Assembly (NCBI RefSeq): GCF_003289965.1
Contig: NZ_QMBQ01000001.1
Span: 620,001 to 684,000, forward strand
Direction: 5' to 3'
Source: Mesorhizobium atlanticum
Lineage (GTDB): Bacteria > Pseudomonadota > Alphaproteobacteria > Rhizobiales > Rhizobiaceae
DNA length: 64,000 bases
The translations under genes and the position numbers were made by a program. The notes beneath the pieces are model-generated. The model did no database searches and was not told the DNA's origin. It worked only from the letters and a program-made list of their open reading frames with translations. This document shows positions 46,480 to 55,773 of this stretch, in pieces. Every line of letters starts with the position of its first letter. Within the stretch, counting starts at the first letter, position 1.

Positions 46480-46540
46480 AGATGGTCAGCGTTGAATGGC
46501 CGGACGCAAGAGCCGCTTTCCACTGCCTAATTCCTACTGC

Positions 46541-47269
46541 CTACAGATCATTGCTCTGCGGCAGGATCACCAGATCCCGAATGGTGATGTTCCTCGGCCG
46601 CGTCAGCATGAACAACACGGCTTCCGCGACCTCGACAGGCTGCATCAGCCCGCCGGCCGCCAGCTCGTCCTCGAGCTTCTGCTTCGGCCAGTCGCTGATC
46701 AGCGCCGTTACCACGGGGCCAGGCGCGACGGCGCCGACGCGCAGGCCGTGCTTGGCCACCTGCCGGCGCAGCGTATGAACGAAGGCCTGGATGGCGTGCT
46801 TGGAGGCCGTGTAGACCGGCTCCCAGACGACGGGAACCAACCCGGCGATGGAGCTGGTGACGATGATGTCGCCGGTCTTGCGTCCGACCATATGCGACAG
46901 CACCGCATGCACGGAGCGGAACACCGAGTTGATGTTAAGGTTCAGCATGCGGTCCCACGCGTCGGGATCGCCGTTGAGGATCTCGCCGCCGACATAGGAA
47001 CCGGCATTGGCGTGGAAGATGTCGAGCTGGCCGGCCCTGTCGAGGATACCTGGCAACATGGTCGCCACACTGGCGGGGTTGGTGAGGTCGACCACCAGCG
47101 GGATCGCGCCGTCGCCGAGTTCGGCGACGACCTCCTTCAGCCTGTCCTCGGCGCGGTCGACCAGCACGACGCGGGCGCCGGCCGTGAGCATCGCCCTGGC
47201 GCATTCGAGGCCGATGCCCGATGCCGCGCCGGTGACCGCGGCGACTTTTCCCGAAAGATCTTGAGCCAT
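46541..47269 (-). CDS. ribitol 2-dehydrogenase
   Basis: A 242-residue short-chain dehydrogenase oxidising ribitol to D-ribulose with NAD. The NAD loop is '[31 protein letters not shown]'; the active site has Ser in 'VTSSIAG' and 'YTASKHAIQ' (Tyr-x3-Lys). The run '[14 protein letters not shown]...[19 protein letters not shown]' and the C-terminal '[17 protein letters not shown]' closely resemble Klebsiella ribitol dehydrogenase as I know it. This makes the substrate call stronger than for a typical SDR. It is encoded between the ABC permease and the ribulokinase. Its stop codon lies inside an inverted repeat with the heptamer array. Confidence 0.9.
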   Translation of the reverse strand: MAQDLSGKVAAVTGAASGIGLECARAMLTAGARVVLVDRAEDRLKEVVAELGDGAIPLVVDLTNPASVATMLPGILDRAGQLDIFHANAGSYVGGEILNGDPDAWDRMLNLNINSVFRSVHAVLSHMVGRKTGDIIVTSSIAGLVPVVWEPVYTASKHAIQAFVHTLRRQVAKHGLRVGAVAPGPVVTALISDWPKQKLEDELAAGGLMQPVEVAEAVLFMLTRPRNITIRDLVILPQSNDL

Positions 47270-47293
47270 GTGTACCCTTCTCGTTTGAACGGA

Positions 47294-48544
47294 TCAGGCG
47301 CGGCCGTGCGAGGCACGGGAACGGCGCGCGAGGGAGTCGACGATCACGGCGATGGCCAGAACGGCACCGGTGATCATGTATCGAAGCGACGAGGACAGAT
47401 CGAGCAGCGTCAGCCCGCTGGCGATCGACTGGATGACGATGATGCCGAGCAGCGCGGAATAGGCGCTGCCGCGGCCGCCGAACAGGCTGGTGCCGCCGAT
47501 GACCGCGGCTGCGATGGCGTTCAAATTGACGTCGCCGGTGCCGGCCTGCTGGCTGGCGGAAGCGAGCCTGGCGGCTGCAAGCACGCCGCCCAGCGCGGCG
47601 AACAGCGAGCACAGCGCGAAGGCGCTGAGATAGATGGCGCGCACCTTGATGCCGGCGCGCCGCGCCGCCTCGCGGTTGCCGCCGACGGCGGTCATCGAGC
47701 GCCCCCATTTGGTCCGGGTCAGCGCATAGTTCATCGCCACAACGAGGCCGACGAAGAGACCGAACATCCACGGGATACCTCGTGACTGGTTGAGGTACGC
47801 GACGATCAGCTCGAGGCCGACGGTTATGGCGGCGACGCGCAGGACGAGCCCGGCCACGGACGGCGTCGACAGATTCGCCGCGCGTCTGCGCGCGAAGGTG
47901 CGAAGCCCGCTGACCAGCATCGCCAAACCCGGGATCGCGGCAAGCGTGTGCGAGACCCATTTCGGCATCACCATCAGCTGGCCGAAATCCACCAAAGCGG
48001 AGCCGTAGGGCAGGTTGATCGAGCCGGTGGAGCCGAGGATGTAGAGCTGCATGCCCAGCACCGCGAGCAGGCCGGCCAGCGTCGAAACGAAGCTCGGCAT
48101 GCCGAGGCGGTTGAACAGCAAGGCATAGAGCGCGCCGATCAGGGCGCCGAAGGCCAGCGCGGCCAGGATCGCCAGCGCGACCGGCCAGCCCTGGTTGACC
48201 CAGAGCGTGCCGACCATTGCCGAGGCGAAGCCGCTGATCGAGCCGACGGACAGGTCGATCTCGCCGACCATCAGCACGCAGACGATGCCGAGCGCAATGA
48301 CGCCGACCGTCGAGCAATCGAACAGGAGATTGACCAGATTGCTGCTGGAGACGAACACCGGGTTGAGGCTGGTGAAAACCGTCCAGATGACCACGAGGCC
48401 GACGATGACCGGCAGCGAGCCGAGATCGCCGCTACGCACGCGGTCGAGGAAGGCGCGGACCGCTCCGCCGATGCCGGCTTCATGCTTGACGCGCGCGTCG
48501 GCTCGATCAAGCGCCAGTGGGGCCAAATTGCCTTGCTCCGTCAT
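47294..48544 (-). CDS. sugar ABC transporter permease (RbsC/XylH family)
   Basis: A 416-residue inner-membrane permease of the carbohydrate uptake CUT2 class with about ten helices. Marks are 'GIVCVLMVGEIDLSVGSISGFASAMVGTL', the ATPase-contact loop 'TKWGRSMTAVGGNREAARRAGIKV' and 'NAIAAAVIGGTSLFGGRGSAYSALLG'. The length is nearer XylH than the shorter RbsC. One permease gene serves as homodimer. The start overlaps the ATPase stop by four bases. By context it imports ribitol. Confidence 0.93.
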   Translation of the reverse strand: MTEQGNLAPLALDRADARVKHEAGIGGAVRAFLDRVRSGDLGSLPVIVGLVVIWTVFTSLNPVFVSSSNLVNLLFDCSTVGVIALGIVCVLMVGEIDLSVGSISGFASAMVGTLWVNQGWPVALAILAALAFGALIGALYALLFNRLGMPSFVSTLAGLLAVLGMQLYILGSTGSINLPYGSALVDFGQLMVMPKWVSHTLAAIPGLAMLVSGLRTFARRRAANLSTPSVAGLVLRVAAITVGLELIVAYLNQSRGIPWMFGLFVGLVVAMNYALTRTKWGRSMTAVGGNREAARRAGIKVRAIYLSAFALCSLFAALGGVLAAARLASASQQAGTGDVNLNAIAAAVIGGTSLFGGRGSAYSALLGIIVIQSIASGLTLLDLSSSLRYMITGAVLAIAVIVDSLARRSRASHGRA

Positions 48545-49371
48545 GGGCGCTGCTCCCCCGCCTGCGCGCTGTGATCGCGTTCCGCCCGCAGGCGCTCGGC
48601 GCGGCGCGAGACCGCGTTGTTGGACGCGCCGGTGATGGCGCTCACCAAATCCTGGTTCGAGGCATCCGGCTCGAAGACGCCGTTGTTGCGCCCGAGCCTC
48701 AGCACGACGATGCGGTCGGCGACGGCGCGGACATCCTCCATGTTGTGGCTGATCATAACGACGCCGAGACCGCGCGCGCGGACGCGGTCGATAAGGTTGA
48801 GCACTTCCGCCGTCTGGGCGACGCCGAGCGCGGCGGTCGGCTCGTCGAGCAGGATGAGTTTCGGCTCGAGCAGCAGCGAGCGCGCGATCGCCACCGTCTG
48901 GCGCTGGCCGCCGGACAGCGAGGCGACCGCCTCGCGCACGCTCGGAATGCGCGCCGACAATTCGTTGAGCAGCGTCCAGGCCCGCATCTCCATCGCCACC
49001 TCGTCCAGCCGCAGCGGGCTGAGCTCGTTGCCGAGGAAAATGTTGGCGACGACATCGAGGTTCTCGCAAAGCGCGAGGTCCTGGAACACCGTGGCGATGC
49101 CGAGCGTCAGCGCTGCGCGCGGGTCGGGCAGCGTCACCGGCCGGCCGCGGAAATTGATCGTTCCCGAGCTCGGCTGATGCACGCCGGCCAGGATCTTGAC
49201 CAGGGTCGACTTGCCGGCGCCGTTGTCGCCGACCAAGGCTACGACCTCGCGGGCATGGACATCGAAATCGATATCGGTCAGCGCCGAGACGGCGCCGAAA
49301 TTCTTCGATATGCCGCGCAGGCTGAGCACCAGCTCGCCGACGGATGCCGACCTTTCAGGACTTTCGCTCAT
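48541..49371 (-). CDS. sugar ABC transporter ATP-binding protein (single-domain CUT2)
   Basis: A 276-residue ATPase with Walker A 'GDNGAGKSTLVKILAG', Q-loop 'TVFQDLALCENLD', signature 'ASLSGGQRQTVAIARSLL' and Walker B 'LILLDEPTAALG'. Only one nucleotide-binding domain is present, whereas RbsA or XylG have two; this is the FrcA-like short form, which would act as a homodimer. The start at codon 49371-49369 ('MSESPERSASVGELVLSLRG') is preferred over an upstream Met because the latter lies in the hairpin region behind the binding-protein gene. Confidence 0.92.
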   Translation of the reverse strand: MSESPERSASVGELVLSLRGISKNFGAVSALTDIDFDVHAREVVALVGDNGAGKSTLVKILAGVHQPSSGTINFRGRPVTLPDPRAALTLGIATVFQDLALCENLDVVANIFLGNELSPLRLDEVAMEMRAWTLLNELSARIPSVREAVASLSGGQRQTVAIARSLLLEPKLILLDEPTAALGVAQTAEVLNLIDRVRARGLGVVMISHNMEDVRAVADRIVVLRLGRNNGVFEPDASNQDLVSAITGASNNAVSRRAERLRAERDHSAQAGEQRP

Positions 49372-49398
49372 GCGCCGCCTTTCTTGACAGTTGTTGCC

Positions 49399-49435
49399 TG
49401 GCATCCGGCCGCCGCCGCGGGGCGGCCGGATGCCA
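49399..49435 (-). other. intercistronic hairpin between sugar-binding protein and ATPase genes
   Basis: A perfect 15-bp stem: TGGCATCCGGCCGCC (49399-49413) and GGCGGCCGGATGCCA (49421-49435), loop of seven bases. It starts six bases after the binding-protein stop. No T-run follows, so it is more likely an mRNA-stabilising or partial attenuation structure that keeps the binding protein in excess than a full terminator. Confidence 0.8.
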
Positions 49436-49440
49436 CTTGA

Positions 49441-50523
49441 TCAGTTGGTGATGCCGAGCTTCTTGCAGCCTTCGGCATAGCGGTCGACGCAGAGCTCGGC
49501 GGCCGTATTGATCTTCTTGTCGATGATCTCGGCCTTGAGGTTCTCCTGCGTCACCACCGCCGGCGTGAAGAGCTGCGAGGGCGTGTCGTAGAGCGTCATC
49601 TCGGCCTTCGGCGTCTCGCCCGACAAGAGCTTGACGGCGACGTTGGCCGCGGCCGCCGCGACGATCTCGCTCGGCTTGGAGATGGTGTTGTACTGGTCGC
49701 CGGCGATGATCAGTTGCAGCGCCGCGATGGTCGCGTCGTTGCCGGTCACTGGCGGAACCGGATCGACGCCGGCCGCCTTGAAGGCAGCGATCGCGCCGCC
49801 GCCGGTGCCGTCATTGGCCGCGACGACGCCGAGGATCTTGGCGCCGAAGCGGGTGATCTGGCCGCTCGCCCATTGCTGGGCCTTCGGCGGCGCCCATTCC
49901 GGCGTGTCGAACTCGGCCAGGATCGGATAGCCGCTGTTGTCGAGACCCTCATGGATGCCCTTCTTGATCAAGCCCGCGGCGGCGTCGGTCGGCGAACCGT
50001 TGATCTGCAGCAGGCCGCCGCCGGCCGGGTCGACCTTAAGCGCCTTAAGGTGCTCGACCAGAGAATCCGCGATTGCCTTGCCGATGCCTTCATTGTTGAA
50101 GGAGACGTAGAAATCGGCGGGTGCGGTGGGGATGGGCCGGTCGTAAGCGATCACCTTGACGCCCTGGCTCTGGGCCAGCTTGACCAGCGAGGCGGCGGCA
50201 GTGGAATCGACCGGATCGAGCACGATCGCCTTGGCGCCCTGCGAGATCACCGAATTGAACTGCTGCTGCTGGCGCGCGGCATCGGCATCGGCGTTCTGGT
50301 AGATCACCTTGCAGCCCGGGCACAGTTTCTTCATCTCGGCGACGAAGCCCGGATAGTCATGCTGTTCGTAGCGGGTCGATGCCTGGTCGGGCATCAGGAA
50401 CGCGACCGTGGCATCGGTGACGGTGTCAGCGAACGCCGCCGTGCTGCTGAGCAGCGAGACGGCGAAAACGGCCGCAATGGTCGATTTCAAGGCAAACGGC
50501 GATTTCCAAGCATGTCTGGTCAT
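49441..50523 (-). CDS. periplasmic sugar-binding protein of ABC transporter (ribitol candidate)
   Basis: A 360-residue exported binding protein of the RbsB/XylF type (periplasmic-binding fold 4). The signal peptide covers about residues 1-33 ('VFAVSLLSSTAAFAD'). The mature part starts 'TDATVAFLMPDQASTRYEQHDYPGF' and contains 'GAKAIVLDPVDSTAAASLV', 'KVIAYDRPI' and 'GVVAANDGTGGGAIAAFKAAG', all typical. Two Cys ('KKLCPGCKVIY') and two near the C-terminus could form disulfides. The start ATG (50523-50521) opens the signal sequence. Ribitol as ligand is inferred from the two catabolic genes downstream. Confidence 0.92.
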   Translation of the reverse strand: MTRHAWKSPFALKSTIAAVFAVSLLSSTAAFADTVTDATVAFLMPDQASTRYEQHDYPGFVAEMKKLCPGCKVIYQNADADAARQQQQFNSVISQGAKAIVLDPVDSTAAASLVKLAQSQGVKVIAYDRPIPTAPADFYVSFNNEGIGKAIADSLVEHLKALKVDPAGGGLLQINGSPTDAAAGLIKKGIHEGLDNSGYPILAEFDTPEWAPPKAQQWASGQITRFGAKILGVVAANDGTGGGAIAAFKAAGVDPVPPVTGNDATIAALQLIIAGDQYNTISKPSEIVAAAAANVAVKLLSGETPKAEMTLYDTPSQLFTPAVVTQENLKAEIIDKKINTAAELCVDRYAEGCKKLGITN

Positions 50524-50744
50524 TCGAATGTCTCCCTTCCGAGAAATGGTTTCACGAGGACCCGCGCGGTGAACGGCGCGCCAGGCCTTGACTGCATGTC
50601 GAACTGTTGAAAGGAGTATGATCAGTCGGCTGAGGATCGATCCGATCCCGGTAAGCCGTGCAAACATCCTCCTGAAGTGCTGGATTTCAGAATAAATGAT
50701 CTCCATCACCGGGTGCCCTGCACCCCGCGTTCTTCCTTCCCTGA

Positions 50745-50790
50745 ATGTCTCTTTGGTCTTGACGCAATTCCTCTCGGAATTGCTTTGAGC
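50745..50790. repeat. short palindrome of repeat family B behind the AraC gene
   Basis: TCTCTTTGGTCTTGACGCAA leads into the perfect hairpin GCAATTCC/TCTC/GGAATTGC (50764-50783). The lead-in matches family B copies at 10433 and 33889. It lies downstream of the AraC gene stop on the minus strand and may terminate it before the transporter operon. Confidence 0.6.
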
Positions 50791-50810
50791 TCCTCCCGGT
50801 TTCCTCCCTG

Positions 50811-51695
50811 TTAGGCGGCAATCTCCGCGTTGATGTTCTCAGCCAGCAAGGCCCGGAAGCGCGAAGGCGACATGCCTTTCTGCGCCAGGAACTGGCGGTT
50901 GAAATTCGAGATGTTGTTGTAGCCGGCGGCGTAGCAGATCTCGGTGATCGACATCTGCGCCTCGCTCATCAACAGCTGGCAGGCAAGGTTGATGCGCAGC
51001 CGGTTGACATATTGCACCAGCGCCATGCCGGTGTGGCGGCGGAAGCTGCGCGAGAAAGCGCTCGGGCTGCGCCCGGCGATCTCGGCCAGCGTCCCTTCGC
51101 TGAACGGCTCGGTCAGGTGGCAGTTGATGTAGGCGAGCGCCTGGTTGATGCCGGCCGACATGAAGCCGGAGGGGTCGGGCAGATAGCCGGCGCTGGCCAG
51201 CGTGCGGACATCGCCGGCGCGGTTCAGGATGTCGAGCACGGCCATGAACAGCGACAGGCGGCGCACGCCCTGCGCCTCGGTCAACTCCGCCAGCAGGGGC
51301 GCCGCAAGCTCGGCCGTCGCCAGCGAGAAGAGCGCGCCGCGGCGGCTGGTCTCGAGGATGCCGGCGCAAGCGGCAAGCTCGGGCAAGGCGGCGGAAGCAC
51401 CGGCGATGAATTCTTCCGAAAACTGGACGACGCGGCCACGCAGCGGCACGGTCTCGCCGGGCGGCACGTCGCTGACCCAATTGTGCGGCAGGTTCGGCCC
51501 GGTGAGCACCAGATTGCCTGGCTCGAACTCGCCGATGAAATCGCCGACGAAATAGCGGCCGGTGGTGGCGACGACGAGATGCAGTTCGTATTCGGGATGG
51601 AAGTGCCAGCGCACGGTGCGGAAAGGATAGCCGTGGGCCCAGGCCTTGAACGACTCTCCCTGTCTGATCTGGACGACTTCCAGGTCCGGATTCAT
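50811..51695 (-). CDS. AraC family transcriptional regulator of the ribitol operon (probable)
   Basis: A 294-residue regulator with an N-terminal cupin-like sensing domain ('RTVRWHFHPEYELHLVVATTGRYFVGDFIGEFEPGNLVL') and a C-terminal AraC DNA-binding pair. The pair shows 'TLAEIAGRSPSAFSRSFRRHTG' (first helix-turn-helix) and 'SITEICYAAGYNNISNFNRQFLAQKGMSPSRFR' (second). It is encoded directly upstream of and on the same strand as the transporter operon, so control of that operon is the likely role. Two ATGs compete; 51695 has GGGAGG nine bases upstream, while 51701 has it only three bases away. Confidence 0.9.
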   Translation of the reverse strand: MNPDLEVVQIRQGESFKAWAHGYPFRTVRWHFHPEYELHLVVATTGRYFVGDFIGEFEPGNLVLTGPNLPHNWVSDVPPGETVPLRGRVVQFSEEFIAGASAALPELAACAGILETSRRGALFSLATAELAAPLLAELTEAQGVRRLSLFMAVLDILNRAGDVRTLASAGYLPDPSGFMSAGINQALAYINCHLTEPFSEGTLAEIAGRSPSAFSRSFRRHTGMALVQYVNRLRINLACQLLMSEAQMSITEICYAAGYNNISNFNRQFLAQKGMSPSRFRALLAENINAEIAA

Positions 51696-51931
51696 GTTCA
51701 TTTTCCTCCCCGCGCGGGTCCGGCCTTGTGACCGGTTGCTGCGCTTCGTCAGGCGGGCCCGTCTCTTCCCACTGGCCGCCATGATTGAAAGCTTAGGCGG
51801 CAATCGAAGCCCCTGCCACCACGGCTTGTCCACCCGACCGATACTTTTTTGACGTGTTGGAGCGGATCGAAGCAAGCCGATGTTTGAAAGCACTTCCTTA
51901 ACCATAGCGGTTCAGGATCGTTCCCTGGTCA

Positions 51932-53110
51932 GTGGGGACACCCCGATTGAAAAAGCCGGCGCGCCTTCTTCGCCGCCTGGCGCTGATCGCTGCGGCGGTT
52001 GCGTTGGGTACGGCGGCAAAAGCCTCGGATTTCTCCGAGCCGTGGAAGAATGCCGACCGCCCGCTGGTGATCGACGCCTACGAGTACAATTCGATCGACT
52101 GGCAGCAGCTTGTCACCGACAAGCGCGTCGCCGGCTTCGTCAACAAGGCGTCCGACGGGCTGCCGCCGCCCTATTTCTGCTTCGGCGCCGAGGCCGACGT
52201 CAAACTCTGCAAGGCGCAGTGGAAGCGCTACGCGGTGACGCGCGAATTGTTCCAGACGCGCAAGGTGGTGGCCAAGGCGCTCGGCCTGAAATGGGGCGCC
52301 TATCATCTCGCGCGGCCCGGCAATCCGGTCGAGCAAGCCAACAACTTCATCGACTTCGCCGAGCCTGCGCCCGATGAGCTGATGGCCCTCGACATCGAAG
52401 GCATCGATCCGACGCAATGGATGTCGCTGGAAGACGCGGAGGAATTCGTGCGCCAGGTGCATCGCCGCCTCGGCCGCTTCCCGGTGCTCTATGTCAACGG
52501 CAAGACCGCCCAGTACATCGCCGACAATCGTTACCAGTATCGCCTGCTGTCGCGCCTGCCGCTCTGGTATGCGCGCTACAAGCCCGACATCGACGTACAT
52601 TTCCCGATGGGCAACTGGCAGGGCTACGCGCTGTGGCAATTCTCGGCGCAGGCCAATTGCGGCCGTTTCCGCTGCCCCTATCGTGTGCCGGGCACGCCCA
52701 ACGACATCGACGTCAGTGTCGCGCCGATGAGCGCCGACCAGTTGCGCCAGCAATGGGCCTTTGGCGGGCTGCTCGACGTGCCGACCGACTACCTCGCCTC
52801 AATCCCTGTGCCGCTCTCGCGCGAAAAAGCCCTCGCCGGCAAGGTCACCATCACCTATGCCGATGTGGCGACGCCGCCGACGGTCGAGGAAATGGTCGCG
52901 GTGCTCGGCGCGCGCTGGGAGAAATTCCGCGACGGGTTCCGCATGCCGGTGGTGAAGACGGTGCCGCAGCGGCCGAGCTTCGGCATCGTGCAATATGTCG
53001 CCTGGAAGCGGACCGAGCAGCGCACACCCGAACAGATCGACGCGGCCTTTGCCGCCGCCGCCGATCCGGTCAAGACCGCGTCGACCGCTCTCGACCACAG
53101 GCGGCATTGA
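51932..53110 (+). CDS. exported glycoside hydrolase family 25 (lysozyme-like) protein
   Basis: A 392-residue protein with a signal peptide (to about residue 32, 'LIAAAVALGTAAKASDF') and a GH25 domain (about 40-255). It shows 'LVIDAYEYNSIDWQQL', the acidic 'LMALDIEGID' pair (Asp and Glu expected in catalysis) and 'NWQGYALWQFS'. GH25 enzymes cleave peptidoglycan glycan strands as muramidases. The final ~130 residues ('TITYADVATPPTVEEMVAVLGARWEKF') are an extension I do not recognise. The start is GTG 51932 or TTG 51947; neither has a strong ribosome site. It is divergent from the ribitol regulator and convergent with the agpT-like gene. Confidence 0.88.
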   Translation: MGTPRLKKPARLLRRLALIAAAVALGTAAKASDFSEPWKNADRPLVIDAYEYNSIDWQQLVTDKRVAGFVNKASDGLPPPYFCFGAEADVKLCKAQWKRYAVTRELFQTRKVVAKALGLKWGAYHLARPGNPVEQANNFIDFAEPAPDELMALDIEGIDPTQWMSLEDAEEFVRQVHRRLGRFPVLYVNGKTAQYIADNRYQYRLLSRLPLWYARYKPDIDVHFPMGNWQGYALWQFSAQANCGRFRCPYRVPGTPNDIDVSVAPMSADQLRQQWAFGGLLDVPTDYLASIPVPLSREKALAGKVTITYADVATPPTVEEMVAVLGARWEKFRDGFRMPVVKTVPQRPSFGIVQYVAWKRTEQRTPEQIDAAFAAAADPVKTASTALDHRRH

Positions 53111-53119
53111 GGCCCAGGA

Positions 53120-53995
53120 TCAGCGATGGTTGCCCAGGCTGGCATACATGCCGGTGGTGCGGAACTGCGTCGGGTTAATGCCGTAGCAGCGGCGGAAGAC
53201 CTTGGAGAAGTAGTTCGCGTCCTCGAAACCGCACAGCACCGCGACCTCCTTGACCGGCAGGAAATCGGCCTTGGTGAGCAGCTTGGCCGCGCGCTGCAGC
53301 CGCTGCTGCAGGACGAATTCGGCGGGCGGCAGCCCCTCGCTCTCGGCGAAACAACGCGAGAAATGGGCCCGGCTGAGGCCGCTGATCTCCACGAGCTCCG
53401 CCACCGGCAGCGGCTTGTCGAGATTGGCGTTGATGTGGTCGATGACCGGCTGCATGGCGCTCTGCTTCTCGGCGAAGGCGGGCGAGCCGAAGACATCGTC
53501 ATAGAGCGCCATCGCCGCCTCATAGGCGATCGCCGACGCCGCGCCGGGCGAAGCGGCGCCCTTGATCAGCCGCAGGCTGCAATCGGCAAGGTGATCGATG
53601 GTCGCCGGCTGCAGCCGGAACACCGGGCCGGAGACGCTGAGGATCGACTTGTGGATGCGCAGCGCCTCCTCGCCGTTCATCGAGATCCAGAAATATTCCC
53701 AGCGGTCGCCCTTGGCCAACCAGTAGCGATGGTTGTGCGGCACCAGAACCAGCAGCGTGTCGTTCGCCTGCAGACGGTAGTTGCGGTTCTCGTAGCGCAA
53801 TTGGCCGGTGCCGCTGATCGTATGCTGCAGCACCGTGAACGGGGTCTGGCCACGCTTTCTCCCATCCCAGTCGTAGGTTTCGTCCTCGCGCACCTCATAA
53901 CCGGTGCTTGTCGGCATGGCATGCAGCCGCTGGCGCCCGCGCGGCAGCGAAATCGTCCGCATCAGCTCTCCGTTGGCGATCAGGTCACGCAGCAC
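53120..53995 (-). CDS. AraC family regulator of the alpha-galactoside locus (AgpT-like)
   Basis: A 291-residue regulator. The N-terminal cupin-type domain ('TISGTGQLRYENRNYRLQANDTLLVLVPHNHRYWL') would sense sugar, and the AraC domain has 'ELVEISGLSRAHFSRCFAESEGLPPAEFV' and 'VKEVAVLCGFEDANYFSKVFRRCYGINPTQFR'. It is transcribed divergently from the first GH4 gene, just as agpT relates to agaL1 in S. meliloti, so it is probably the activator of the whole agp operon. The GTG start (53995-53993) has GAGGG seven bases upstream. Confidence 0.9.
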   Translation of the reverse strand: MLRDLIANGELMRTISLPRGRQRLHAMPTSTGYEVREDETYDWDGRKRGQTPFTVLQHTISGTGQLRYENRNYRLQANDTLLVLVPHNHRYWLAKGDRWEYFWISMNGEEALRIHKSILSVSGPVFRLQPATIDHLADCSLRLIKGAASPGAASAIAYEAAMALYDDVFGSPAFAEKQSAMQPVIDHINANLDKPLPVAELVEISGLSRAHFSRCFAESEGLPPAEFVLQQRLQRAAKLLTKADFLPVKEVAVLCGFEDANYFSKVFRRCYGINPTQFRTTGMYASLGNHR

Positions 53996-54209
53996 AAAAT
54001 TACCCTCGAAAGCATAATCCTTCTCTGGCGGTGCCCGCCAATAAGGGCATAATCCAACTTCTCAGAACGCGAAAGACCCGCGGTCGAGGAGCGGGCGGGA
54101 GGAGAAAGAGCCGGATTTCCGGCTTTGAGCGGCGCGTGCGTAAGATCGCGCGGCCGTATCCTTCCTTGCTGCTCCTTGCCTAGCATTCGAACGGATCGAG
54201 GTGAAGGTG
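53996..54209. promoter_or_regulatory. divergent regulatory region between agpT-like and agaL1-like genes
   Basis: A 214-base gap that must hold both promoters and the AraC-type binding sites. It contains a 16-base palindrome AGCCGGATTTCCGGCT (54109-54124). I could not identify an obvious pair of direct-repeat AraC half-sites. Confidence 0.5.
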
Positions 54210-55676
54210 ATGAGCTTCAAAATCGCTATTATCGGCGCGGGCAGCGTCGGGTTCACCAAGAAGCTGTTCACCGACATTCTGTGCGTGCCTGAATTCCAGG
54301 ACATCGAATTCGCGCTGACCGACATCAGCGAGCACAATCTCGGGATGATCAAGGCGATCCTCGACCGGATCGTCGAGTCGAACAAGTTGCCCACCAAAGT
54401 TACGGCTACCACGAACCGCCGCGAGGCGCTGGAGGGTGCGCGCTACATCATCAGCTGCGTGCGCGTCGGCGGGCTGGAAGCCTATGCCGACGACATCCGC
54501 ATCCCGCTGAAATATGGCATCGACCAGTGCGTCGGAGACACGATCTGCGCCGGCGGCATCCTCTACGGCCAGCGCAACATTCCAGTGATCCTCGACTTCT
54601 GCCGGGATATCCGCGAGGTCGCCGCGACCGGCGCGAAATTCCTCAACTATGCCAACCCTATGGCCATGAACACCTGGGCGGCGATCGAGTATGGCAAGGT
54701 GGACACGGTCGGCCTCTGCCACGGCGTGCAGCACGGTGCCGCCCAGATCGCCGAGGTGCTCGGCGCGAAGTCATCCAGAGAGCTCGACTATGTCTGTTCA
54801 GGCATCAACCACCAGACCTGGTTCATCGAGCTCAAGCTGAACGGCCGGACGATCGGCAAGGACGAACTGGTGGCCGCCTTCGAGGCGCATCCGGTCTATT
54901 CGAAGCAGGAAAAACTGCGCATCGACGTGCTGAAGCGCTTCGGCGTCTATTCGACCGAAAGCAACGGGCATCTTTCCGAATATTTGCCCTGGTACCGCAA
55001 GCGCCCCGAGGAGATCACGCGCTGGATCGACATGTCCGACTGGATCCACGGCGAGACCGGCGGCTATCTGCGCTACTCGACCGAGACCCGCAACTGGTTC
55101 GAGACGGAGTATCCGCAATTCCTCGAAGCGGCGTCTAAGCCGATCGACCCGGCAAAACGCTCCAACGAGCATGCCAGCCACATCCTCGAGGCGCTGGAGA
55201 CCAACCGCGTCTATCGCGGCCATTTCAACGTCAAGAACAACGGCGTGATCACCAACCTGCCGCAGGACTCGATCATCGAATCGCCCGGCTTCGTCGACCG
55301 TTTCGGCATCAACATGGCGGCCGGCATCACGCTGCCCGAAGCCTGCGCGGCCACCTGCATGGCCTCGATCAACGTGCAGCGCATGTCGGTGCATGCGGCG
55401 ATCGCCGGCGACATCGATCTCTTGAAGCTCGCCGTGCTGCACGATCCGCTGGTCGGCGCCGTGTCGACGCCGGAAGAGGTCTGGCAGATGGTGGACGAGA
55501 TGGTGGTCGCTGAAGCCGCATGGCTGCCGCAATATGCGCACGCCGTTCCGGCGGCGAAGGAGCGGCTTTCGAAATCCAAGGTCAAGACCCGCGAATGGGC
55601 AGGCGCCGCGCGCCGCAGCGTGCGCTCGATCGAGGAATTGCGCGCCGAAAAAGCGGCACTGAAACAGGCCGGCTGA
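54210..55676 (+). CDS. GH4 family alpha-galactosidase (AgaL1-like)
   Basis: A 488-residue NAD- and Mn-dependent family 4 glycosidase, which cleaves by oxidation and elimination in the cytoplasm. Seen: 'KIAIIGAGSVGFTKKLFTDIL' (NAD loop), 'FLNYANPMAMNTWA', the metal Cys/His in 'TVGLCHGVQHGA' and 'VCSGINHQTWFIEL'. It reads CHGV where the second copy has CHSV, so the two may differ in substrate. Operon order equals agaL1 of the S. meliloti agp locus. ATG 54210 was chosen since GAGGTG lies six bases upstream; GTG 54201 is an alternative. Confidence 0.88.
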   Translation: MSFKIAIIGAGSVGFTKKLFTDILCVPEFQDIEFALTDISEHNLGMIKAILDRIVESNKLPTKVTATTNRREALEGARYIISCVRVGGLEAYADDIRIPLKYGIDQCVGDTICAGGILYGQRNIPVILDFCRDIREVAATGAKFLNYANPMAMNTWAAIEYGKVDTVGLCHGVQHGAAQIAEVLGAKSSRELDYVCSGINHQTWFIELKLNGRTIGKDELVAAFEAHPVYSKQEKLRIDVLKRFGVYSTESNGHLSEYLPWYRKRPEEITRWIDMSDWIHGETGGYLRYSTETRNWFETEYPQFLEAASKPIDPAKRSNEHASHILEALETNRVYRGHFNVKNNGVITNLPQDSIIESPGFVDRFGINMAAGITLPEACAATCMASINVQRMSVHAAIAGDIDLLKLAVLHDPLVGAVSTPEEVWQMVDEMVVAEAAWLPQYAHAVPAAKERLSKSKVKTREWAGAARRSVRSIEELRAEKAALKQAG

Positions 55677-55773
55677 GATCGCCGGCAAGCAGGCGAATTC
55701 GCAGGGGGAACGTCCGCAAGACACTCACAAGAGGCGGGCAGCAGCAGACGTCCAAAACATCTGGGAGGAGACT